Notes under the pieces: generated by a model
Database searches by the model: none
Told to the model about the DNA's origin: nothing
The model's input: the letters and a program-made list of their open reading frames with translations, nothing else
Origin: Azolla pinnata
Taxonomy: Eukaryota; Streptophyta; Polypodiopsida; Salviniales; Salviniaceae
Reading direction: 5' to 3'
Length of the DNA stretch: 64,000 nucleotides
Assembly (NCBI GenBank): GCA_037176905.1
Contig: JBBBWG010017778.1
Span: 1-64,000 of the forward strand
Shown here: positions 53,601-64,000 of the stretch, piece by piece
Position numbering within the stretch: position 1 is the stretch's first letter
How the letters are laid out: each line of letters begins with the position of its first letter
Program-made: the position numbers and the translations under genes

Positions 53601-55754
53601 TTTTAATTACAGATTACGGAGAACATTGGCATTTCAGTGTATATGACAAGCATATACCTTTTCTAGCTGCTCAGTACGGAGCTCCATTCTTACATCTGTG
53701 TCTGGTATACCAGAATAAGTGTTCTTTAGCCATTGTCTTTTCTGATCATGGTCTATGTAACTGGCCATGTTGGCAGATCCATCAAGATGTTCTAGTGCAA
53801 CAACAACTTTTAAAAGCACAAAGAAGTCAAAAAGTTAGTTCTTAGGTAATGTATGAACATTGAGTTGGGACTAAAATCTAAATCATAGCAATTGTTCATA
53901 CATCTATTTCGGTACCTGCGAAATGACAGTTACGGTGCGGTTTAGAAATCATTCAGATCAAAGAATGTACGCTATAAAACTGCAACTCAGGCATTGAATG
54001 TGCAGAAAATAGAAGGGCTCAAACTGTCATCTTAGAAATTAAAAATGTCATTGTGCCAAGTTATATATCATAAACAGAAGAAAGTGATCATGACAAAGAC
54101 ATCTTGCATGATGGCCTATGTTCTTGAAGAGAGAAGAATGCATTAAGGAACGATGACCTGATGCAAGCAGAGGTGGAAGTATAGGGAGAACCATCTCTCA
54201 ATTTGTTTCCTAAGCCTTTTATCAGTTGTTTTCAATAAAAACAACCTTCCAGCTTTCACTTTTCATCTGTACAAGCTTGAAAGTGGATGAAATATTACCT
54301 GGATCCATCACAGATGCTTTCAAGGTATCAAGTATAAAGGTTCTACTGTGGTATTAGTGTAAGCAGTGATGCACGATATCATCATTAAATAGTTTCAACA
54401 TATCTAGAGATGCAGTATAAGAGCTAGACAGTATAAGATATAAAAGCGTTCCATATCAAAAGGTCTGCTGCACTAATAATGCATCCTATCTCTAATACTA
54501 GCTGAATTCGATGATGAGATATACACAATTAGAAATCATAACTAGGATTATTAACATCTTTTGAGAGGTTTCAACTAACAAAATAGATATACAAGTTTGA
54601 CCAGAATATATGTTTTGCTATCCACCTCCGCAAAAGCAAACATCGAGTTAAGAACTTACCGTAACCATGTGAAGCGAGATCACAGCAAAAGGAAGTATAA
54701 GTCGTTCTGCAAGCCCACATCCCATGTGAAAATACAACTACGGGAAATCTTGATTCTTCATCTTTGCCTCTTACAGGTAGAATTGGACCTCCTAGATGTG
54801 CTTGAATGAATATTCCAGTGAATACAACCGTATGGAGAAGACCTGATGGACAACACAGAATGACACCTTAATTCATGTCAGACTTTCTTTTCTTGCTGAT
54901 TTTGCCAAGGCTTGTCAACCATGGCAAGATTGAGACAAATCAACAAGATTGAACCATCATATTGTGTAATATGATTGCCATGATTGACCATATGTATATA
55001 AATATCTTTTTATGATCAATAATACAAATTTCTATCCAATATCTCTTTATAATCATCATTTTATTTGTCAATGATGGAAAGTCCTTCCTTATGGGAAGCA
55101 TTGCTATATTGTGGATATGCCTCATCTCTCGATCATTCCAGAAACCTTCGACACATTCTAATGGATCTCCTTAGATGCTCAATTTGCAGTTGTTGCAAGG
55201 TTTTGAAATCGGTTTTGCAAATTCGGCTGCTATGGTTGAGTAAGTTATCATACGGAAAATGAAGTGATTCCAATTTACTACATCCATCGACAAGTTCTGA
55301 GAATTTCTAAGTTAACCTTTACACTACAATATTCCATGAGCTGAAAATCCAGCATGATAGAACTCCTGAACAATACTCGAAATTCACGACACTCTAGTTA
55401 TAGAAACCTCATACCTGCAAGGACCCAGTTAGCTAAATCGTGTGTGTTCGATGTCGCCAAGAAAACCTTTGAAATATAGCCCCAGGCATACATAACATTA
55501 GGAATCCACCTGCTCGAGGAGTTGAAGAATGATGAAACATTGTTGTTTGTTTGCGAGGTGGGATAGAATATTCTCATGGGAGGGGCATCTTGTACATCTG
55601 CTGCTGCCCCTGCAGAATCTACACCATTAGCTTGAGTTGATCCGTTTGGGTTGCCTGAGATTCCTTCATGGAACATTTTTCCCTTCCCCCTTCTGAGCTC
55701 AAGATCGGCAAATGCCACGGCATATGGCCCCAGAGGCTTTGGAAGCCCCCCCAT
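50693..55754 (-). CDS. PAF-acetylhydrolase isoform II-like lipase (alpha/beta hydrolase)
   Basis: Eight minus-strand exons join in phase: 55415-55754, 54660-54842, 53658-53806, 52757-53008, 51432-51596, 51257-51321, 50873-50961, 50693-50751; 433 residues. The family hydrolyses the sn-2 acyl group of platelet-activating-factor-type and oxidised phospholipids. Visible are FPVVVFSHGMWACRTTY (oxyanion strand), AIAGHSFGGATAI with the nucleophilic Ser, CCVAMDVWWEP with the triad Asp, and GTQHQDQSDFP with the triad His, all in the expected order. The N-terminal region PLGPYAVAFADLEL and MRIFYPTS matches PAF-AH starts. No signal peptide is seen, so a cytosolic or membrane-associated enzyme is likely. 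The plant role is poorly known. Intron lengths range from about 120 to 1200 bp. Its 5' side has CAA/GAA microsatellites at about 55800-55900. Confidence 0.92.
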
Positions 55755-56215
55755 GCTAATCCTCTTTCAAGCCACACAAGAGGGCGAATTGTGGTAACGA
55801 TGATGATGATGTTGTTGTTGCTGCTGTTGCTGTTGCTGTTGCAATTCGAAGAGCTCGGTTTCTTCTTCTTCTGCTTCTTCTTCCTCCTCCTCCTATATGC
55901 AAAGATTAACCGATGATGAGGATCTTGTGGATAGCAAAACTGCAAAATCCCACAGTGGGTGCACCCCACCACAGTTGCTTTTGCTTTCTCTTCCTTCCTT
56001 TTCCTTTACCTTGTTCGCGTCTGAGAGGACGTCTTTTAAACAGAAGCTATGGCTTTCCCTGCAATGTAAGCAACAAAAGGAAAAGCAAAAACCCAGAAAA
56101 GGGACGTAGATCTGACAAGGAGAAAAGAGAGGACCCACGTTCCTGTCGTAACGTGTCTGAGCCCTGCATCTGGCAGCAATTTCATAGACATTCATAGAGC
56201 TCGATCGCCCACCAA
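55755..56215 (-). other. 5' region of the lipase gene with microsatellites
   Basis: GAT, GTT/GCT and CTT triplet runs between 55799 and 55895 lie directly upstream of the lipase start codon, probably in its 5' UTR. The rest is unique. Confidence 0.55.
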
Positions 56216-57045
56216 TTCAAGACGGTTTATCTCCATTCATCACAACAAATCAAGCACCAATTCAGGGCACATTCATCTTCATTCATCGCACAAATCAAGC
56301 ACCGAGACAGGGAACATCCATCTTCATTCATCACACAATCAAGCACCAAATCCAGGGCACAATCATCTCCATTCATCATACGAATCAAGCAGCAATACGT
56401 GGTACATTCATCTTCATTCATCACAATCATCTCCATTTCATCACAATCATCTCCATTTCATCGCACAATCAATCACCAATCCAGGGCACAATCATCTTTC
56501 ATTCATCACACAAATGAAGCACCAATTCAGGGCACATTCATCACACAATCAAGCGCCAATACAAGGCACATTCTTCTTCTCATTCATCACACAATCAAGC
56601 ACCAATACAAGGCACACTCGTCAATTTCATTCATCACACAATCAAGCACCAATACAAGGCACACTCGTCAATTTCATTCATCACACAATCAAGCACCGAT
56701 GCAGTGCACGTGCACCTTCGATTCATCAAACAAATCATTCATCTTTTCATTCATCACACAATCAAGCACCAATCAAGCACCAATACAAGGCACACTCGTC
56801 AATTTCATTCATCACACAATCAAGCACCAATACAAGGCACACTCGTCAATTTCATTCATCACACAATCAAGCACCGATGCAGTGCACGTGCATCTTTGAT
56901 TCATCAAACAAATCATTCATCTTTTCATTCATCACACAATCAAGCATCAATACAAGGCACACTCGTCAATTTCATTCATCACACAATCAAGCATCAATAC
57001 AAGGCACAGTCGTCAATTTCATTCATCACACATTCATCATCGTAT
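56215..57045. repeat. minisatellite with about 46-47 bp unit
   Basis: About 17 units share TTCATTCATCACACAATCAA and GCACCAATACAAGGCACACT followed by CGTCAATTTCA. The first third is more diverged (units with CATCTTCATTCATC). A higher-order block of about 180 bp with GCACCGATGCAGTGCACGTG recurs at about 56690 and 56870. Forward frames stay open for more than 160 codons because the array lacks stops in two phases. Confidence 0.93.
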
Positions 57046-58440
57046 GCTTAATGTAGTGGAAAGTGAGAAATTTTATTGATTATCAAGACCAATAATTGTC
57101 TCTGATCTATGCATGTGATGATATAAGTGCTCTCGCGTGTGGGACAAGTCTCTGATTTAGGGATTTCCTTCATTAGATAACAAAGTTTTAGGGTTTCTTG
57201 TTTTATTTGCACAAAAACTGTTAAGGGTTACTGACTTGAAGTAATCAGTGATGAAGAGGGAGTAAATTAATCAAGGGATTAAGAGATTAAGAGAGGAGAT
57301 TAGTAAGGATTAGGACGATGCATGAACAGTAGTGTTTCTTAGTAATGGTTGGCATCGAGCTCAAAGGCGTCTTTTGGATCATGGCGAGGATTCGAACTCA
57401 TGACCTCTATTTGATGATTCAAACCAACCACCTCGAAACTTAAAAAATACAATTAAAATCGATGCATTGTCACCGAATGAAGGATCTTAAGCAAGCGCCA
57501 GACTCTTCACTGTCTATGCAGATCACGATAAGATGGGATTCAAAAGTTTTTTTTTTCCTTCCAAATAGTTATATTATGTTGTTAGCGAACTGGAAAACTC
57601 GAGCAAACATCTGACCAACCGGTCCTAGCCAATACGGAGAATATAGTGGAAGATGATGATTGATTATTGATCTAGAATAAAACTCTAAACTAATGTATTG
57701 CTCATAGCTCCCTCGTGTGATATTAGATTTCAGAGTTTTTTACACTTGAATCGAAGCCCTCGCAACAAGCTAGGTTACATCTGAAGTCGAGGTCACATGT
57801 ACATGTACGATTGCCTTGAATCAAGCTAGAAATTTTGCAGCAAATCAAGCCAGTATTTGTAAAGCTAGAATTAAGCCAGAACTTTGCCAGGTTGAATTCT
57901 TCTGTTTTGCGGCCACGGCTCAAATCGTTGGCCCCAAAACAAAATCCTTCAAATGTTTTTTCGGCACATCAAGGTTTCGTTTGTTGCCCATTAATTTTTA
58001 TGCAAGAAGAGAGTTTATAACAATGAATGGTTCAGAGTGGGCGAGAATTTTGAAAATCCAGACAGAGCTCAACGCAAAAAACAACCGTGATCCGAATCGA
58101 ATCTCAGCAGATCTACTTCCAAAGGAAGAGCTACTGATCCACTGTCATGTACAAAAAACCTTCTTGAAATCGGCTGACTCGATTCTCGGTGGCCGAAGCT
58201 ATGGCTTCCTAGTCCAACTTGTGTTTTTTTTTACTGGTTCAGGGTTTAATTGAGCACATGCGAATGAGCTCAGGCAAAACCCTACTATACTCAAACATTT
58301 CCGCCTGAAACGAGATCTTTTTCTCCTTCCTGATCTTTGACGTTGTTCCTAGTGCCGTTTCCGTTTTTACAAAGCTTTCATGCCTTATATGTTTTACGAA
58401 GCTCTTTCTGAAGGCCGTTTCAAACCCTCTAAAACCCTGG
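57046..58440. other. spacer with a tRNA-derived SINE-like segment
   Basis: On the minus strand around 57370-57445 a pol III B box (GAGTTCGAATCCTCG) lies about 30 bases after an A-box-like TGGTTGGTTTGA, as in tRNA-derived SINE heads. A forward open frame at 57816-58253 (145 codons) has no recognised domain. Otherwise nothing. Confidence 0.35.
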
Positions 58441-59325
58441 TTCTCGCCGGAGGCATTCCAAAACCCTATACCCTAAAACCCTAAAACCCTCAGACCCTAA
58501 ACCCTAAACCTTAGATCCTAAACCCTAAACCTCAGATCCTAAACCCTAAAAAACACCCTTAGACCCTAAACCCTAAAACCCTTAGACCTAAACCCTAAAA
58601 CCCTCAGAGCTAAACCCCCAGACCCGAAATCCTAGAACCCTAAACCCTCAGCCCTAAACCCTAAAATCTGCAGACCCTACACCCTAGAGCCTCGGCCCTA
58701 AACTCTAAAACCCCCAAACCCTAAACCCGGAAACCCTAAAATGTTATACCCTAAACCCTAAACCCTCAGAGCCTACACCCTAACACTCAAACCCTAGACC
58801 CTCAAACCCTAGATCCTCAAACCCTAGACCCTAAAACCCTAAACCCTCAGAGCCTAAACCCTAACCCTAAACCCTACCCTAAAACCCCCATACCCTAACC
58901 CGGGAACCCTAAAATCTTAGACCCTAAACCCTAAACCCCTAAACCCTCAAACCCTAGACCCTAAAACCCTAAACCCTCTAAGCCTAAACCCTAACCCTAA
59001 ACCCTACCCTAAAACCCCCATACCCTAAACCAAGGGAACCCTAAAATCTTAGACCCTAAACCCCTAAACCCTCAGACCCTAGACCCTAAAACCCTAAACC
59101 CTCAGAGCCTAAACCCTAACCCTAAACCCTACCCTAAAACCCCCATACCCTAAACCCGGAAACCCTAAACTCTTAGACCTTAAACCCTAAACCCCTAAAC
59201 CCTCAAACCCTAGACCCTAAAACCCTAAACCCTAAACCCCTAAACCCTCAGACCCTAGACCCTAAAACCCTAAACCCTCATAGCCTAAAACCCTAAACCC
59301 TAACCCTAAAACCCCCACATTCACT
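58440..59325. repeat. interstitial telomere-like array with higher-order repeat
   Basis: About 880 bases of degenerate CCCTAAA/CCTAAAA/CCCTAGA units on the plus strand. From about 58830 a longer unit of 115-140 bp repeats four times, marked by CAGAGCCTAAACCCTAACCC, CCCCCATACCCTAAACC, GGAAACCCTAAA and ATCTTAGACC. It ends about 230 bases upstream of the SLBP-like start codon. Confidence 0.95.
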
Positions 59326-59556
59326 CTTCTTCTTTTTTTTCTGTCATTTCTAAAACGTTTCTTCCACGGCGTTCAAAATTTTGAAATCCCTTCTTCTCCT
59401 TCCCGCCTCGCAGACCGCGGCAGCAGACTAGGGTTTCTCAGGCCCCGGATTAGGGTTTTCGTGTGTTTCTCCTCCTTTGCAGCAGTCCTTCTCCTTGGAC
59501 CGGAGCTCTGAGGCCGTCCGTTTGGAGGGATCAAGATATAAGAAGGGACGAGAAGA

Positions 59557-62122
59557 ATGCGGGGCTCTTCGTGCAATGATTGGCCGTCATTTTCTCTGAT
59601 CTGGATGGCCACCGAGAATTTATTCTCACCATTGGCCGCAATGATTCTGAACCTCCTCGTGAAAGCCATCTTGGATGCCCGATGCAGATGTGCGCGCTTC
59701 TTATCCCGCAAGGTATGGAACCTTCTGATCTTTCGGATGTAGAAACTCCGGATTTGCACCCATGGGGGCTTTGAATCCCACGGCTACGAAAACTGTAGGT
59801 TTTTTTAGAAAGACAGGCAATTCCTGAGACTGCAAGAAACTATGCATCTTCGAGATATGGAAATCGTATAGCTTTGGAAAGAGAGGCAGATGTTGGGAGA
59901 AAATGAAGTTTTTCATTTTCTAGATATGGAAGCCATGGAACATTGGACAGGAAATAAACTTCTACGAGAGGAAAATCAGATTTCTCTGTAGATTTTTTGA
60001 CTGTCAGAAGCTGCGATTTGGATACCCTCCGGCCGACGATCTCGGATGTGGATACGGTAATTGTGAGGTTATGGACGAAAAACGAGATCTTCTTCAAGGA
60101 ACAGATGCTTGTGTACAATATTGTTTCGAGAAAGTCCTTGAATCTGAAACTCCTGGTAGTGATATCGGATACTCTAGCTCTGAATTGCTGCAAAACGAGT
60201 CGAGGAAGATAGTAGATGATTGCGCCCAAGAATGTTGTAAGAGGTCTCGTACATATGATATGTACTTTGGGAGGGGATATGATATGTACATATGTAATTG
60301 ATGAATGTTTAAGCAAAGATATAATAAAGAATCAGAGAAAGGAAAATGACAAACTCGGTTTCTGGAATGAGAAATGCATTCTAGGTCTTGATCCCCCTGG
60401 ATTCGAGTATGTACATCAAAATGAAGAAATCAGTGGTGGATGCCTTCGGCAATGGAGGAATTCGCACTCTTGTGATTGCCCTACCATGATAAATATGAAA
60501 GCTTCAAACAATTTGGAAAATGTTCATTGCAACAGGCTTGATGGTATCAGAGTGAATAGAAACTCTGAGAACAGACAAAAGATTACTTACATCTCTCCTT
60601 CTTCTGCACCATCACCCTTGACGAGAGAAGATTTTCCAGTTGACAGAAAGTCTATTGCCATCTCGGACACTATACATCAAAGCAATGCCTCCTTTCCAAG
60701 ATCCACATGTGCACTTAATGATGTTACTAATAAGAAAAAATCAAATCTTCACCAGGTTAGAGTTTTCTTTTTTTTTTGTGCTCGAAGCATGCACAGGCTT
60801 TTCAAAAGCTATTTTAAATTGTGGGTTTCTGTGATTTTGTTGCTTCCTTTTTCTAGTCACAAAACACAATGGGCAGGAGAGTGACATACATTGCTTATGT
60901 CAAAGGTAGAAACAAATTGAGTACGGGAAGAATACATCAGGGTATGAACGATACATTGAGATCGTACCAATGTATTATCTATCATTTGGATTCTATTTAC
61001 TGTTTTTTTTAAATACAAAAGTCAAACTCATGTTATGCATTTGTACTTCACTGATATAATATGTATGGTTGCAAGCCTATAACGAGAAACAAGTTTTATG
61101 AATGTATCGTTGACTAGCCGTTAGTCATCTTCTACTCTGGAGCAGTCTTTGGAATATTGATCATATATGTTTTTGTGTAATAAGAAACAAATTGTCAGGT
61201 TTAATGCTTCCACATCTTTTGTTGAGTAAGGTTTGTTACGAGTAATGATCTTACATATTCTTGATCAAAACCATAGCAGTGCTTCAACCAGAAACACATT
61301 GCTTGTTTCTGTTTGACTCTGCATTTCCGCAGGAGGAGAATGTCTACGATCATTGCGTTTTATATGCTTTTGAGAAAAAATGCAGAATATTGTAGAGCAG
61401 AAATAAACTAACATTGTTGATGCTTATGCATGCGTCCTCATAGTTTTCAAGTGAGCCCCAGCAGCGCTTATCTATTCGGAAGCATATTGCTGTTATTCTA
61501 CATTATCAAGTGTAAAAGGAAAACTACAGATCCACACACTCCACATCCAAAACAAATGTGTAGTAAGCACAGCTGGGATGATCAGATCCGTAAGTGGAGA
61601 AGATTGTTGCATGATTATGATCCTCCTATTGAAGATGAAGCAGAAGAAGCAGAAGATCTCAGTGTTGCAAATGAAAACAAAAAGGTGAGAATCAAGAAGA
61701 TAATGCACAGAATTCAAATATAACACGTGACATTTCAACCAGGTGCTGTTCGCTTTCTTGTGTTATTCATATTGTTATATTCTAGTTTGTCTTCTTTTAC
61801 AAAATTTCAATTGCTGTAATTATAATGGTTAAATAAGCTCATTGCTACTATATATCATGATTCAAGCCTGAAGGACAGAATGCAAGCAATCTGGATTCAG
61901 AGAGAAGTTTGGAGCTGCCAATCTATGACGATAAGGTGGATTCTCAAGATTGGATATTATAATCTCAGTAGCTTTTCTGATACATCTCAAACTAATGCAT
62001 GTAGCTTTTTGTTCAGTTTTCTTCTATGTTTTACGCATCCATTGCTTAGTGTTTTCTGTAAGAATCAACAGAGCAATCAAGTATCTAACGGTATCTACCG
62101 AAATACTCAACAATTCATTTGA
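59557..62122 (+). CDS. SLBP: histone mRNA stem-loop binding protein (SLBP)-like
   Basis: Exons that fit by phase are 59557-59712, 60008-60236, 60319-60755, 60858-60906, then 61511-61684, 61867-61935 and 62063-62122. SLBP binds the 3' hairpin of replication-dependent histone mRNAs and directs their processing and translation in S phase. The diagnostic part is in the 61511 exon: TPHPKQMCSKHSWDDQIRKW then RRLLHDYDPP, matching the second half of the SLBP RNA-binding domain (TPxP, SWDxQI..W...LH.YDPP). The 60858 exon gives QNTMGRRVTYIAYVK, plausibly the first helix (NTxxY...Y). The link between these two is unresolved: the 60858 exon ends in phase 1 and the 61511 acceptor is phase 0. Either a small exon is missed or the 61511 exon begins earlier, at 61452. 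The N-terminal half is Cys-, Asp- and Ser-rich without a known domain. The last three exons are the least certain. Confidence 0.72.
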
Positions 62123-64000
62123 GCACCGTACAAAAACAGTGTGGTATTGATCTCTTGAGTTCAAAATTTTGAAGTTGGAGTTATACATGGAAGTTATGCA
62201 TTTTGTACATCTTTGGCATTCTTACCCATCGACTGAAAATGATTCTATGGTTCGATACAATTTACTGCTTTTTTTTGTTTGGGACATCATTCTGAATGTG
62301 GAGACCAAGTTCTTTGGAAGAGTTTAATGCAATAATGAAAAATTTAAACTGTAATCGAGTATGTCTGTTATTAATAAACAAGAATCCAAAGAGATAACAA
62401 GTTTGGTTGTTGAAGATGACTGCAAATCTAGAACTTTGAGGGCAGAACGAGTAATCTTTATCGCTAGCAAAATGTGCTTTCGATAGGTTAACGTGTTAGG
62501 TGAAAGCACCTTATACACTAGATATTCTATAGCTTTCCCAAAGCTCCTTATTTATCTGTTTCTACGCTGGGATGTGGTCTATTGATCTCCAAACTTCAAA
62601 ATGGCTTAAGTTTTATACTGTGGCATGTATATTAAATGCTGATAAGCAGTTGAAGATTATCCATAGGTTCTTTGTGAGACTGAGCATTCACACTCACTTG
62701 AAAAAGGAGGTTTCCAGCAGAACTAACATATAACTTCTGGAATGTGAGGTATGAACGAATTCCTTTTTTCAATCTTCCTAGCCATTTCTGCATGCTTTAG
62801 TCTCTTGAATCTCTTGATGTCAAAGAGATCCTTATTTGGTAGGCTAAATGTTTTGTTGACTTTGGAGGTAGTCCACTGTGTTGAGTTTCCATCATCTTGG
62901 TCATAGGATGCACTCTGATACCAGTAATGTCCTATATCCTTGATGATAATCGGTGGATCTACTGTGTAGTCTATCATCAAATATAAAGAAGAGAAAATAA
63001 CAATGAACAGCAGAATGAAACTTGAGAGGGATGATTTCTGTAGTAGGTAGTTCTGTGAACCTTTTCACTAAAGTGTTTTGGCGCTTGCAAATTTTCAATT
63101 CCGTTACATGACTTTTCTAGAAGACGACGTTTGTTGGCCGAAATGGGATCTTGTTTTTGTTACATGCCATTTGACAATCGTCCAGAGTTTCTTGCATATT
63201 GTTGTCTCTCTCAGGTATTGATAACAGAGCATGTGAGGCTCCAAACTAAGCCATGTGGCATGTTTACCTGATGCAGCTCTTTTCCAGGGAAGTCCCAGTA
63301 ACATGATAGAGCTTGACGGAAGACCACAAGTTTTCTGCAGAGAGATTGAAGCCTCCTTCTTAATGCCCTGTGGGCCAAGGCTTGGGCCTTGGTCCAGGGA
63401 CCATAAGCAGGAAAAAAGAAGAAGAAGAAGAAGAAAATGCAAACCTTCAATGCTGAAAAGAGATGCCACTTGTGTATATCATCAACAGTATCATGGCTTA
63501 TACAGATTTGTGGGCATGATGCTGACATATGAATGAAAGAAGAGGAGCTCCAGGGAAAGAAAGAGCATTTTTCTCATCAGCATTGAATTTTGAGGGGCCA
63601 TTCAGGAAAGAGAGAAAGCATTTGCTGCTGCATTTAAAATACCAGGATCCACTATCAATGGGCAAAAAGAGGCTTACACTTGGATCAAAACAGTATTAAA
63701 AATTATACACTTACCAGGGGTGAGCTTGAGCAGTGTCAGGGATGGATGAGACAGTGGCCAATGAATTCTGGACCTTCTCCAAAGGTCAAGGTTGTATGGA
63801 AATCAGAGCTTGACAATGCACTCTGACATGGATGGATGTGATTCTCCCACAGCTTGGAAGCCATCTGAGGGACAAAGCTTGGTATTATACAGTGTGGGAA
63901 GAAAGTCAGAGGAAGAAACAGAGGCTTGTCTCTCTCTTTACTGGTAAGCCTTCTGTTGTATTGACTGATGAAAGCCCATTTCAGTGTGCACCATCATCAT
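62123..64000. other. unassigned right end of the window
   Basis: No gene recognised on either strand. A minus-strand open stretch at 62723-62980 and another at 63104-63469 have no domain I can name. A short palindrome (CCAAGGCTTGGGCCTTGG) lies at about 63376 and a GAA run at 63417-63435. Confidence 0.4.

Noticed and set aside
56399-57056. Possible repetitive protein of 166-180 residues
   Set aside because: Two of three phases are open across a 47-bp minisatellite; 47 is not a multiple of 3, so unit frames rotate. No start context or splice sites.
57380-57440. Intact tRNA gene
   Set aside because: The B box is good but no acceptor stem or anticodon arm can be folded; at best a SINE head.
58440-59325. 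Chromosome end (true telomere)
   Set aside because: Unique sequence with genes lies on both sides, and the heptamers are heavily degenerate with higher-order structure, so it is interstitial.

Overview
The window is nuclear DNA from a land plant. Ten spliced genes can be rebuilt by exon, reading phase and GT/AG sites, and every one has its closest relatives in green plants: a plastid fibrillin, a SIS3-type RING ligase, a neprosin-domain protein, an IBO1/NEK6-type NIMA kinase, ATG12, WDR5 and others. Plant-type telomere heptamers (TTTAGGG/CCCTAAA) are scattered through introns and spacers. The clade cannot be fixed by eye. Introns are of moderate length, spacers are unusually rich in micro- and minisatellites, and no LTR retrotransposon or LINE coding remnant was seen.

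Layout. 1-1030: ATAC/ATGC minisatellite. 1185-4410 (+): FBN4/PAP6-like fibrillin, convergent with a small DnaJ-type zinc-finger gene (4588-6991, -). 7250-9400: satellites and unexplained spacer. 9405-12877 (-): ALDH3-family aldehyde dehydrogenase, preceded upstream by about 1.5 kb of GGAGAT and CTT repeats (12950-14480). 16159-20232 (-): SIS3-like membrane RING-H2 E3 ligase, first exon not settled. 20540-24530: satellite-rich spacer. 24792-27865 (+): neprosin-domain secreted protein. 28290-29660: satellites. 33256-35116 (+): ATG12 with an upstream untranslated exon. 35650-36160: MITE-like inverted-repeat element. 38350-42755 (+): NEK6/IBO1-like kinase. 43780-45780: tandem repeats and an inverted telomere-repeat block. 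46440-48328 (+): WDR5, with a duplicated upstream segment of about 250 bp. 50693-55754 (-): PAF-acetylhydrolase-like lipase. 56220-57050: 47-bp minisatellite. 58440-59320: higher-order telomere-like array. 59557-62122 (+): histone stem-loop binding protein (SLBP)-like gene. 62123-64000: nothing identified.

The genes do not form a pathway or cluster. They are independent housekeeping, signalling and plastid genes, as expected of ordinary plant euchromatin. I found no convincing new biological system. The best second-look items are a NEK kinase with a degenerate glycine loop, a divergent SLBP whose RNA-binding domain is not fully resolved, telomere-like arrays of unusual geometry, and the dense satellites next to promoters.
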